From contig AP018318.1 in NCBI GenBank assembly GCA_003990705.1, forward strand, positions 2,979,501 through 3,043,500: DNA of 64,000 bases, given 5' to 3'. This stretch comes from Nostoc sp. HK-01 (lineage in GTDB: Bacteria; Cyanobacteriota; Cyanobacteriia; Cyanobacteriales; Nostocaceae). Below, one piece after another: positions 1-7,756 of the stretch. The translations under genes were made by a program, and so were the position numbers. The notes under the pieces were generated by a model. That model was not told the origin of the DNA and did not search any database. It saw only the letters and a program-made list of their open reading frames with translations. The first letter of the stretch is position 1; every line of letters begins with the position of its first letter.

Positions 1-417
1 GGATTTACCGCAGATTTTGTGATTTGGAATCGGACATATCAACTTGGTGAAGTATTCGATTCTTCCACCTGCTTCAAACTTCCCAATGGTGCAAATCGTT
101 CACCTGATGTAGCGTGGGTAAAAAAAGAGAGATGGGATGCACTCACACCACAAGAAAAAGCGAAATTTCCCCCAATTGCGCCAGATTTTGTTCTAGAGTT
201 AATGTCTCCTAGTGATGACTTGGAAGAAACTCAAGCCAAAATGCGAGAATATATAAATAATCAAGTCAAACTTGGTTGGTTAATTAATCCTCAAGCCAAG
301 CAGGTGGAAATTTATCGTCAAGCTCAACCAGTAGAAATTTTAGATTCGCCTAAACAGCTATCAGATGAAGATATACTACCGGGATTTATTCTAGATTTAG
401 GAATAGTTTGGAATTAA
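1..417 (+). CDS. Uma2-family (DUF820) putative endonuclease, 5' partial
   Basis: The open frame runs from the first base of the window, so the N-terminus is missing. The visible part starts GFTADFVIWN and ends with TAA at 415-417. It shows the Uma2/DUF820 signature: a G..F.LPNG segment, the acidic SPDVAWV strand, then FVLELMSPSD and the helix with K before LGWLINP. These are the D, E and Q/K positions of a PD-(D/E)XK nuclease fold. Uma2 proteins are very numerous in filamentous cyanobacteria and their cellular role is unknown; they are often linked to mobile or defence DNA. A GTG at 19 could be read as a start but lies inside the conserved domain, so the true start is upstream of the window. 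Confidence 0.85.
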   Translation, partial: GFTADFVIWNRTYQLGEVFDSSTCFKLPNGANRSPDVAWVKKERWDALTPQEKAKFPPIAPDFVLELMSPSDDLEETQAKMREYINNQVKLGWLINPQAKQVEIYRQAQPVEILDSPKQLSDEDILPGFILDLGIVWN

Positions 418-421
418 ATGA

Positions 422-3037
422 TTATTTGCGGCTTTCTGGTTGGTTAATCGGGATTTCAATCACAAATTCTGCTCCTTTTTGCGGTGCTGAGTTGCAATAT
501 AACTTACCGGCATGTCTATCTACTATAATTTGATAACTAATTGATAGACCTAATCCTGTACCCTTACCGACATCTTTAGTAGTAAAGAAAGGGTCAAAAA
601 GTTTAGAAATTGCCGATTGAGTAATTCCCATACCATTATCTGATATATGGATAGCGATTCGGTTACTATTAATCCGTTCCGTGCGGATACAAATTTTTCC
701 TTGTTTGCCGACAAAAGCATCATCTAAAGCATCAATAGCATTACTCAAAATGTTCATGAATACCTGATTGAGTTGACCAGGATAACACTCTATTAGTGGT
801 AATTTGCCATATTCCTTAATAACTTCAATTTCTGGATGATCTTGTTTACATTTGAGACGGTTGTGTAGAATCATTAAAGTACTTTCTATACCTTCATGAA
901 TATCTACTTTTTTGAATTCAGCTTCATCCAAACGAGAGAAATTACGCAGCGATAATACAATTTCCCGGATGCGTTGAGTTCCTACTTGCATAGATTGAAG
1001 TAGTTTAACTAAATCTGTTTTGAGAAATTCAAGGTCAATATCTGCTATTTCTGCTTGAATTTCTGCGGGAGGCTCAGGAAAATGTTGTTGATAAAGTTCT
1101 ACCAGTCCTAATAAATCTTTAGTATATTCACTGGCTGGAATTAGATTACCGTGAATAAAATTAACTGGATTGTTAATTTCATGGGCTACACCTGCAACCA
1201 TATTACCCAAAGAAGACATTTTCTCACTTTGAATGAGTTGAGATTGAGTACGTTGAAGTTCTGATAAAGTATTTTCTAAATTTCTGGCTTGTTCTTGTAA
1301 TTGCATTACTGCTTGTTTGCGTTCAGTTTCTGCCTGTTTGCGTGATGTAATATTTAACGTTGAGCCAACAATCTGATAAATTCTGCCTTGACTATTTTTC
1401 AAGGGATTAAGAGTAGTAAACCACCAAGTTTCTGCACTATCAAAAGTTAAACATTCTTCATAATTAATACTATCACCAGCATCTACACAGCTTTGATAAC
1501 GTTGAGTTATACCAGCACCTTCAACCTCACCATGTAATTCTTCTGGAGTTTTACCTACAATTTTTTCGTGATTAATCCCGACGATTTTTTCTGCGGCTGA
1601 GTTACAACCAGCAAAACGAAATTTACCATTTTCTAAAACATTGACTACAAATATTAATTGGGGAAATCCATCATAAATAGTGCGTAAAAATTGCTCCTTC
1701 TCTTGTAATGCAGCTTCTGCTTGTTTGCGATCGCGGATATCACGCGTAATAGTTGATAGATATAAAGGTTCACCAGTCTCAGGATTTTTGATCAAAAAAA
1801 GATTGTAATCAACAGGTATTGGTTCTTCGGTTTGAAAGTGTCGGAAACGATATTCGCCTTGCCAGACACCATCTCTCATCACTGTAGGAATAATATGCTG
1901 ATATACATATTCTTTATCTTCTGGGCTAAAGCATTGATCAATTGTGAAATCTTCACTAAAACTTTGACTATCTAATCCCAACAGTTGTTTGCCAGCTTCA
2001 TTCAAGAAAATAGGTTTTCCTATTAAGTCAGCGCAGCCAATAAAATCACTGCTATTTTCAATTAGAGAAACGAACACTTGCCGTTCTTTTTCAGCTTGCT
2101 TACGTTCTGTGATATCGGTGACAGTGACAACTAGTTGATAAATCTCGGAGGAACTATCAAACAGCGGCGTGACATTAAACAACCACGAAATTTCTTGTCC
2201 ATCCAGTAAGAAAGATTCTTCAAAAAATATAGTCTTGCGAGATTGGATACATTCTCTGTAGTGTTGACGATAACGATGTGCCACATCAGCAGGTAATCCT
2301 TCTGCAATTATTTTACCCACCAAAGATTCCAATGGTATCGAAATAAGGTTGAGAATAGCAGGATTAAATTTAACGTAACGAAACTCTGTTCCTTCATCTA
2401 AGATATCTAAAACATAGATACCATAATCTACGCCTTCCCAGATGCTTTGCAAAAACTGTGCCTGTTCTTTGAATTGTTGTTCAGTTTGTTTAGGTTTGCT
2501 AATATCAGCCAAGTAACCATACCAAATAATAGCTCCGTCTGCTTGCAGTTCTGGTCGAGATACACCTCGCACCCATCCCTGTTGACTAAAGGTATTTCCT
2601 ACACGCCACTCATATTCAAACTTTTGCAGAGTTTGGGCAGAGTGCATAATTGCAGCTTGCAACTCAGACAAATCATCAGGGTGGACATTAGCAAATCCCA
2701 CAGTCGCATCTTCTTCAACTTGTTCTGGTTCTAGCCCTAAAACTTCTCGGCATCCAGAAGAAACAAAGGGAAAAGACATAGTACCATCAAGATCAAGCCG
2801 AAATTCATACAGCATTCCTGGTACGTTATCTGCCAACTTCTGAAATCTGGCTTCGCTTTGGCGTAAAGCCGCTGTACATTCTTCTAATTCTTTCTTGAGT
2901 TGTTGGAGTGCGATTTCATCTGAGTTCCTGTATGACTCGGTGTGCTGACACTGGACAACCACCTGACGCAACTCTCTTAGTTCCTTTTGCAGGGAGTCGT
3001 AAGTATTTTTATCTACAGTAATCAGGTTGCCAGCCAT
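422..3037 (-). CDS. Multi-PAS sensor histidine kinase
   Basis: Hybrid-free sensor kinase of 871 residues. An N-terminal coiled coil (about 10-60) is followed by four PAS/PAC modules (about 60-190, 195-315, 320-440, 445-570), each ending in a typical PAC tail such as DITERKQAE. A further coiled coil leads to the phospho-acceptor region with GVAHEINNPVNFI (His near residue 618). The C-terminal ATPase has the N box, DNGMGI and GTGLGLSI. No transmembrane segment is seen, so it is probably cytoplasmic and senses through PAS ligands or redox state. No receiver domain and no neighbouring response regulator is present, so its partner is unknown. The gene stands alone on the minus strand, 150 bases downstream of the recombinase gene. 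Confidence 0.9.
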   Translation of the reverse strand: MAGNLITVDKNTYDSLQKELRELRQVVVQCQHTESYRNSDEIALQQLKKELEECTAALRQSEARFQKLADNVPGMLYEFRLDLDGTMSFPFVSSGCREVLGLEPEQVEEDATVGFANVHPDDLSELQAAIMHSAQTLQKFEYEWRVGNTFSQQGWVRGVSRPELQADGAIIWYGYLADISKPKQTEQQFKEQAQFLQSIWEGVDYGIYVLDILDEGTEFRYVKFNPAILNLISIPLESLVGKIIAEGLPADVAHRYRQHYRECIQSRKTIFFEESFLLDGQEISWLFNVTPLFDSSSEIYQLVVTVTDITERKQAEKERQVFVSLIENSSDFIGCADLIGKPIFLNEAGKQLLGLDSQSFSEDFTIDQCFSPEDKEYVYQHIIPTVMRDGVWQGEYRFRHFQTEEPIPVDYNLFLIKNPETGEPLYLSTITRDIRDRKQAEAALQEKEQFLRTIYDGFPQLIFVVNVLENGKFRFAGCNSAAEKIVGINHEKIVGKTPEELHGEVEGAGITQRYQSCVDAGDSINYEECLTFDSAETWWFTTLNPLKNSQGRIYQIVGSTLNITSRKQAETERKQAVMQLQEQARNLENTLSELQRTQSQLIQSEKMSSLGNMVAGVAHEINNPVNFIHGNLIPASEYTKDLLGLVELYQQHFPEPPAEIQAEIADIDLEFLKTDLVKLLQSMQVGTQRIREIVLSLRNFSRLDEAEFKKVDIHEGIESTLMILHNRLKCKQDHPEIEVIKEYGKLPLIECYPGQLNQVFMNILSNAIDALDDAFVGKQGKICIRTERINSNRIAIHISDNGMGITQSAISKLFDPFFTTKDVGKGTGLGLSISYQIIVDRHAGKLYCNSAPQKGAEFVIEIPINQPESRK

Positions 3038-3148
3038 AGTTTTATTATTTGCCTATTGGGGAACTGAAGTGAACTTAAGTTATATGTTTCCCAATCTCAG
3101 ACAAACAAGAACCATAGCTGCAATAAAATTCTATATAAATAGAGGTTA

Positions 3149-3187
3149 ATATCCCCGACTGTTTAAATCAGTCAGGGATATTTTTAT
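3149..3187 (+). terminator. Stem-loop with T-run between the recombinase and kinase genes
   Basis: Arms 3149-3161 and 3169-3181 pair over 13 bp with one mismatch around a 7-base loop, followed by TTTTTATTT on the plus strand. It lies directly after the stop codon of the minus-strand recombinase gene. The T-run is on the plus side, so it is a textbook terminator only in that direction, but the stem may also protect the 3' end of the recombinase transcript. The stem resembles those at 26425, 33939 and 36853. Confidence 0.55.
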
Positions 3188-4663
3188 TTACAAATGATTG
3201 AGTAACTCACCTAATTGATGTTTAATCAATAAACCTTTGAGAGTTGCATTTTCAGATTTTAACGTTATATTTTCTGCTTCTAATTCCTTAATTCTATCTT
3301 GTAAAGCTTCCTTAGTTGTACCTTGCCGATGAATCACAACTTCTTTATAAATAGCTAAATTTGCATCTTCATTCATCCAGCGTTGATAAGTTTTAGTATG
3401 CTCCTGTACTGTATGCCCCATGTAATCAGCCATCGTTTTAATCGGCACTCTTAACCGATGACCGCGAATTGCATAAGCATGACGCAAATCATAAGGTCTA
3501 AATCCGATGTCAGCAGTTCTAAATTTAACTTGCAGTTTGGCAGTTTTATTACTCAGAGTTCCGGCATTATAAGGCAATTTAATCTTTTTCAAATCAAATA
3601 ATTCTATCCAATGGGGATGTATGGGGGGAATTCCACAACTGCGTTCACCTGTTTTAGTACCTTCAGTTAAACTAGGATTTAAAGTAACTAAATGAAAGGT
3701 ATTTGCTGCATCTATAAAAGCATCTATATCAACAGCAAATAATTCATGGGGTCTTAAACCATAAGTAGCTAACATCCCATAAGCCCATTGCCATTGCTCT
3801 GGTTCTGTCAAGTTATCTTTACTAGCGTATACAGATAATGGACTACCAATTTTGCTAAATCCCTGAATAATTTCTTCGTCGGTTGGCACTTTGCGAATCG
3901 TTGGGTTGGGTTTAGGGGTAGCGTAACTATAAATTGTAGCAAAGTTAGTAATTCCGCAAAATTCACAAAACTTTTTTAACTGCCAAACCAAGAAAAAGCG
4001 AGATGAGGTATTAGGTTTAGTTTTTTCTAACGCCACTTCTAATGCTTGGGCAGACATGAGCATATCTGGCGGTAATTTTTTCAGATGGCGCAAATAATGA
4101 GTTTCCCAGGTGCGGATTCCTTGCCTATTTTGTTCATGAGTTTTCCAAAATTGGCGCTCATATTCTTGAATTAATTCACTGATGAGTTTGGTAGATTTTG
4201 CCGTGTCTGGCAGTTCGATTTTTTGAGCTTGTTTACCTAGTAATTCAGGAGTCCATTGAAATTGTTTAGTGATTAATAATAAGTCTAATTCTCGCGCTTT
4301 TAAAACTGCTATTTTCAAGCCAGTATCATTAGCAGCAAAACCACAAGAAATTGTATATTGTTTATTAGGACTACCTTGTTTACCAATATCGCCCGGTCTA
4401 CAAGGAAATGTCCCTTGTAAACCGATGGTTTTATGACTAGTTAATTTAAGTTTGATTTTGACCTTTTCTAGACTTAATGCAGAGTTAGCTTGCTGAAGAG
4501 AAAATTTGATTCTTAAATATTCCCGTTCTATTTTGGCAAATTCATCGGATGCAGGGTGTTTTGCTTTCCACTGCTTCCATTTAGATGGTTCCCATTGGTC
4601 AATTGTTATACCATCCCATTCAGCTTTACGGGGGTCGTAGGTGCTGGTTGCGTTACTGGGCAT
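3188..4663 (-). CDS. XisA/XisC-family site-specific tyrosine recombinase
   Basis: Protein of 491 residues resembling XisA and XisC, the recombinases that excise the nifD and hupL elements during heterocyst differentiation. Shared features are the KQYTISCGFAAN..GLK block near 101-117, the GMLATYGLRPHELF box I (R304), the PYDLRHAYAIRGH box II (R394), MGH (H417) and the TYQRW nucleophile (Y426), plus a C-terminal coiled coil (450-490). The histidine normally three residues before the box II arginine is Tyr391; from memory XisA has the same substitution. Family knowledge says such enzymes act at short direct repeats bounding an element, usually near one border. No interrupted gene or attachment repeat could be recognised next to it, and hupL in this window is intact. 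Target and activity are therefore unknown. Confidence 0.88.
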   Translation of the reverse strand: MPSNATSTYDPRKAEWDGITIDQWEPSKWKQWKAKHPASDEFAKIEREYLRIKFSLQQANSALSLEKVKIKLKLTSHKTIGLQGTFPCRPGDIGKQGSPNKQYTISCGFAANDTGLKIAVLKARELDLLLITKQFQWTPELLGKQAQKIELPDTAKSTKLISELIQEYERQFWKTHEQNRQGIRTWETHYLRHLKKLPPDMLMSAQALEVALEKTKPNTSSRFFLVWQLKKFCEFCGITNFATIYSYATPKPNPTIRKVPTDEEIIQGFSKIGSPLSVYASKDNLTEPEQWQWAYGMLATYGLRPHELFAVDIDAFIDAANTFHLVTLNPSLTEGTKTGERSCGIPPIHPHWIELFDLKKIKLPYNAGTLSNKTAKLQVKFRTADIGFRPYDLRHAYAIRGHRLRVPIKTMADYMGHTVQEHTKTYQRWMNEDANLAIYKEVVIHRQGTTKEALQDRIKELEAENITLKSENATLKGLLIKHQLGELLNHL

Positions 4664-4823
4664 GATGATTTAATTTGATTGCATGAGTCTTGGTTTTGAA
4701 GATAGCTAATCACAGTCAAGAAGTAAAGCCAGAATAATTAGGTGATGCAAAATTTGCAAATCTATACGGAATTAATACTCAGGACACTGAAGTTAAGAAA
4801 GGAAGTATGGCAGTACAACTATT

Positions 4824-5402
4824 ATGAGTTCTAGATATTTATTACCATTTATCGTTGTGGCGATCGCAGCCAGTCTTGGCAGTTGTAGTTCTAATCCTAC
4901 ACCCACATCCAGCAAAATTGACGACCAAGCCCCAGCACCCATCGCTACCACCAATCCAGCCCCTACGCCTAGCCAAAGCCCTAGCATGGCTCAACTACGA
5001 GCCAGAACTACCAAGATTGAGCCATTGGAAGCAGCACCCAAAACAGAGACAAGTAAAACTGTCAACGTTACCCTCTACACCAGCGATACCCAATGTCAAG
5101 AACTAATTCCTCAAAAGGTAGAAGTACCAGCAACCGAACCTGTAGCCAGTGCAGTTGGTAAAATTGTCGCAGAAAGAGACACCGCCGACTTTAGTTTGTC
5201 TGGCTATCGCGTGAATTTAAAAAATGGCGTTGCTACCGTTGATTTGCGCTTATCTCCTCAATCTAAGCGCCAAATAGCCTCACTTTCTAGCTGCGAACAG
5301 TTTGCTTTATTTGGGAGTGTCCGCAAAACCTTGATGAGTAATTCGCAATGGAAAATTAAAGACGTGCGCTTCACAGAGAAAGGCGAAGAAATAGTCCTGT
5401 AG
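4824..5402 (+). CDS. GerMN-domain lipoprotein
   Basis: 192 residues. The N-terminus is a lipoprotein signal peptide: a hydrophobic stretch at about 5-18 and the lipobox ASLGSC with Cys21. A Pro/Thr/Ala-rich linker follows (about 22-60), then a GerMN-type domain (about 78-190) recognisable by VNVTLYTSD at its start and YRVNLKNGVATVDL in the middle. GerMN domains occur in spore-germination proteins and in envelope lipoproteins of many bacteria, where they probably bind other envelope components; the function in cyanobacteria is not known. It is the only plus-strand gene in the 0.4-7 kb block and is divergent from the recombinase gene. Confidence 0.8.
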   Translation: MSSRYLLPFIVVAIAASLGSCSSNPTPTSSKIDDQAPAPIATTNPAPTPSQSPSMAQLRARTTKIEPLEAAPKTETSKTVNVTLYTSDTQCQELIPQKVEVPATEPVASAVGKIVAERDTADFSLSGYRVNLKNGVATVDLRLSPQSKRQIASLSSCEQFALFGSVRKTLMSNSQWKIKDVRFTEKGEEIVL

Positions 5403-5452
5403 TGATTGGTGATTTTGTCCTGCTTCCCAACTATCAAAAATCTGTTCTTCGG

Positions 5453-5473
5453 GTGGGTGAATTTTGCCCACTC
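5453..5473. repeat. Imperfect palindromic repeat, copy 1
   Basis: A 21-base sequence centred on an AATTTTGCCCA core that matches 6060-6080 at 17 of 21 positions in the same orientation. Each copy is itself an imperfect GGGC/GCCC palindrome. The two copies bracket the broken xisH gene. They may be a dispersed cyanobacterial palindrome or transcription terminators. Confidence 0.5.
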
Positions 5474-5549
5474 TACTTGAAAAAGAGGTGTAAGGGTATG
5501 GGGATAGGTAAACTTAAAATTGACTGCGGCTCAAGTTTTGCAAAGATAA

Positions 5550-5984
5550 TCAAATTACCTGACCAATACCCTTGAGAATTTGCCAAACATTATACAGTTC
5601 TCTGGCAGATGTCAACAAAGCAAACACCCGCGATAAATCGTATTTTGGTGTACCTGCTTCTCGCTTGACTTTGATATAAGTTTCTAAATTTACTGCTAAA
5701 TAAAGCTCACGCTCTGGTTGTTTTTCTCGCAGGACAATACGATAATTCAAAAACTGACAAAGTGCGGTATGAAATTCAGATAAATTTGAGGGAGCCAGAA
5801 AACTCTTAATTTCAACAGCAATCTTTTCTTGATCTCGCTGTGCAGCAATTAAACGTTCAGCACCCAAATCGATAAATACTTGATCATCTTCTAGTTGTAA
5901 CGATAAGGGATTGTTAGTGATTGTCCAACCATCTTTTTACAAGGCTAATTTTACAACTTGATGAAATATATCTTTTGTTGGCAT
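5550..5984 (-). pseudogene. xisH: xisH-like gene with an in-frame stop at codon 16
   Basis: Reading on the minus strand from an ATG at 5982-5984 gives MPTKDIFHQVVKLAL, then TAA (5937-5939), then KDGWTITNNPLSL and the full remaining XisH domain to the stop at 5550-5552. Without that stop the protein would be 144 residues, the usual XisH length, with the conserved DLGAERLIAA, KIAVEIKSFL and RELYLAV segments of this PD-(D/E)XK-like family. XisH is one of the controlling factors for fdxN-element excision in Anabaena. Translation could only restart at the TTG at 5865-5867, which would lose 39 residues including a conserved start. The usual partner xisI is not downstream. I read it as a recently inactivated gene; a sequencing error is the alternative. 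Confidence 0.8.
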
Positions 5985-6059
5985 ATACTATATCTTCCCA
6001 AAAGCAATCTCCTTGTCAAGTATCCCAGAAGGTAAAAGAAAGAACCAATAGTTCCTAAT

Positions 6060-6080
6060 GTGGGCAAATTTTGCCCATCC
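6060..6080. repeat. Imperfect palindromic repeat, copy 2
   Basis: Second copy of the palindromic sequence found at 5453-5473, same orientation, 17 of 21 identical. It lies between xisH and the ribbon-helix-helix gene, just after the stop of the latter. Confidence 0.5.
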
Positions 6081-6083
6081 CAA

Positions 6084-6347
6084 CTAATCAGATTGAGTTA
6101 ACAGCCATTGTTCAATTAATTCCGTCACAATATCGCTCATTTGTCGTTCTTGAGAAACGGCCGCGGACTTGAGTTGCCGATGCAATTGTTTAGGCAAATA
6201 AATAGTTGTACGGATATAATCTGGGTCAGTACTTTTAGTGCGAGAAGTGGGTTTTTCGTCAACAGTTGGAAGTTGATCTCTGAGTTGACGACTACGCGCA
6301 GCATCAATTAAATCATCAAAACGGCTAGTTTTTTTCTTGTTATTCAT
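6084..6347 (-). CDS. Ribbon-helix-helix DNA-binding protein, partner of ParA
   Basis: 87 residues. A basic, disordered N-terminal half (1-43) with DDLIDAARSRQLRDQLP is followed by an Arc/CopG-type ribbon-helix-helix: the IRTTIYLPKQLHRQLK strand and helix (about 45-60) and SQERQMSDIVTELIEQWL (about 64-82). It starts 5 bases after the stop of the ParA gene and is surely co-transcribed. In small ParA/RHH cassettes the RHH protein acts as centromere-binding protein and autorepressor. The repeat cluster upstream of parA (6983-7055) is the obvious candidate operator. Confidence 0.82.
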   Translation of the reverse strand: MNNKKKTSRFDDLIDAARSRQLRDQLPTVDEKPTSRTKSTDPDYIRTTIYLPKQLHRQLKSAAVSQERQMSDIVTELIEQWLLTQSD

Positions 6348-6352
6348 TTTAA

Positions 6353-6943
6353 TTATTTCAATATTTCTTTTCCCGCTTCAGCGTAACACCGCCAAGCAAT
6401 TTGGGCGTAAGAATCTTTAACAGCATTTACCGGAACTCCTTCTAAAGCCGCACGTTGAAATACAGCTAGACGGCGAATTCCTGATTGGAATACAGGTAAA
6501 TTTGCATTTAACAAAGTGGTTCTTGCTTCTTCACCCGCCTTGTTAGGATAAGGGGGAATGATAGTTAGTAAAATTCGATACTTGATTTTGAGTTTTTGCA
6601 GTGAATCTACCATTTGGATTGTTGCAGCTAAAGCGATCGCATCTGGTGTAGTTGGTATAACTAATAAATCACAACCTTTCGCTAGAGTTTTTAACTCATC
6701 TGCATCCGGTCTAGCTGGGGTATCAATGACGATATGTTCATAGAGTTTAGCTAAACTCACTGCTTGCGCTTCATCTGCAACTTTAAACGGTAAACAGCCT
6801 CTATTCGACCAATCTAAAGCACTACGGTTTAAATCTCCATCTACCAATAGTGTGTCAGCTTTGTTCTGCAAGTATGTAGCTAAATGCAACGCTGTCGTTG
6901 ATTTACCTACCCCTCCTTTAAATGCGGCTACGGTGATGATCAT
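6353..6943 (-). CDS. ParA-family partition ATPase
   Basis: Small ParA/MinD-type ATPase (about 196 residues from the ATG at 6941-6943). The deviant Walker A AFKGGVGKSTTALHLA is at the extreme N-terminus, LLVDGDLNRSALDW is the Walker A' segment, and HIVIDTPARPD the Walker B region. This is the size of plasmid type Ib ParA proteins, which pair with an RHH partner as here. An upstream ATG at 6989-6991 would add MFKLSKILALFPVENK but lies inside the operator-like repeats, so I prefer the inner start. No replication gene is visible, so the cassette is chromosomal here, possibly from an integrated plasmid or element. Confidence 0.88.
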   Translation of the reverse strand: MIITVAAFKGGVGKSTTALHLATYLQNKADTLLVDGDLNRSALDWSNRGCLPFKVADEAQAVSLAKLYEHIVIDTPARPDADELKTLAKGCDLLVIPTTPDAIALAATIQMVDSLQKLKIKYRILLTIIPPYPNKAGEEARTTLLNANLPVFQSGIRRLAVFQRAALEGVPVNAVKDSYAQIAWRCYAEAGKEILK

Positions 6944-6982
6944 TTTATTTTCAACAGGAAATAACGCCAAGATTTTACTCAA

Positions 6983-7055
6983 TTTAAACATTTAAACATC
7001 TAAATAACTAAATGTCTAAACATGCAGATGTTTAATTACTGAAATATTTAAACAT
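6983..7055. promoter_or_regulatory. Cluster of TTTAAACAT repeats upstream of parA
   Basis: Five copies in 73 bases: TTTAAACAT at 6983-6991, 6991-6999 and 7047-7055, TCTAAACAT at 7015-7023, and the inverted ATGTTTAA at 7028-7035. The first two are tandem with an 8-base step. The spacing and position directly before the ParA/RHH genes suit an autoregulatory operator or a parS-like centromere. This role is inferred. Confidence 0.6.
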
Positions 7056-7356
7056 GAAAATTAAGTACATAAATTATTGATGCACAAAATTATTTCAGTA
7101 AATTATGACGTAAAAGTATTTAATACTACTAGTAATAGATGTATACCGAAATAGTACAAAAGTACTTTTATGGCTGGAAAATCTGCTGAGGTTAATAGAT
7201 AGACAGGTGTACCGAAAAGTTTTACAATCTGTTTCATCAAAGTAAATCTACTTACTGCACCATCAACCCAAGCATAGTAAAGATTTTCTGGTGATTCTGC
7301 CCGCCCGTGGAATCATTCTATTAAGATAAGAAAGTCTTTATGAGAGGGTAGAAACA

Positions 7357-7479
7357 ATGGATGTAAAACTGATCCTAGTTGGATTAACAGTAATATTTAC
7401 TGTTGCGTGCCTGTTTTTTGGTACGAAAAATGGATTTTATGATTCAGAGAACTATCATGGCAATGGCTCTGCACATTAA
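7357..7479 (+). CDS. ndhP: Probable NDH-1 subunit NdhP (40 residues)
   Basis: Very short gene reading MDVKLILVGLTVIFTVAC, then LFFGTKNGFYDSENYHGN and GSAH. It has one N-terminal transmembrane helix (about 4-22) and a conserved-looking polar tail. The length, single helix and FGTKNGFYDS..YHGNGSAH tail fit my memory of NdhP, a small subunit of the cyanobacterial photosynthetic NDH-1 complex that stabilises NDH-1L and cyclic electron flow. GAGAGGG upstream at 7342-7348 is a good ribosome-binding site. The identification rests on recollection of the family, not a search. Confidence 0.6.
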   Translation: MDVKLILVGLTVIFTVACLFFGTKNGFYDSENYHGNGSAH

Positions 7480-7756
7480 CTAGCAGTCATAAAAAGAAAC
7501 TAAGAGCTAGAGACAAGAGACTAATGAGTAATATTTTTACTCAGCACTCACCACTCAGCACTTTTTCCGGCTAAATCATGCCCAACTTTTATGAACCAGT
7601 ACAGGTTTGTAAAAAGCGTTCTCTCCAATCAAAAATCCGTAATCTCAGGGTATATGGGCGCAGTACAAAACTTAGCCCTATGTCACAAAAGCAAAATCTC
7701 CAAAACTCCTAGCTTTTGCGATATATCAAAGGTGATTAGATTGGAGGGGGGAAAGC

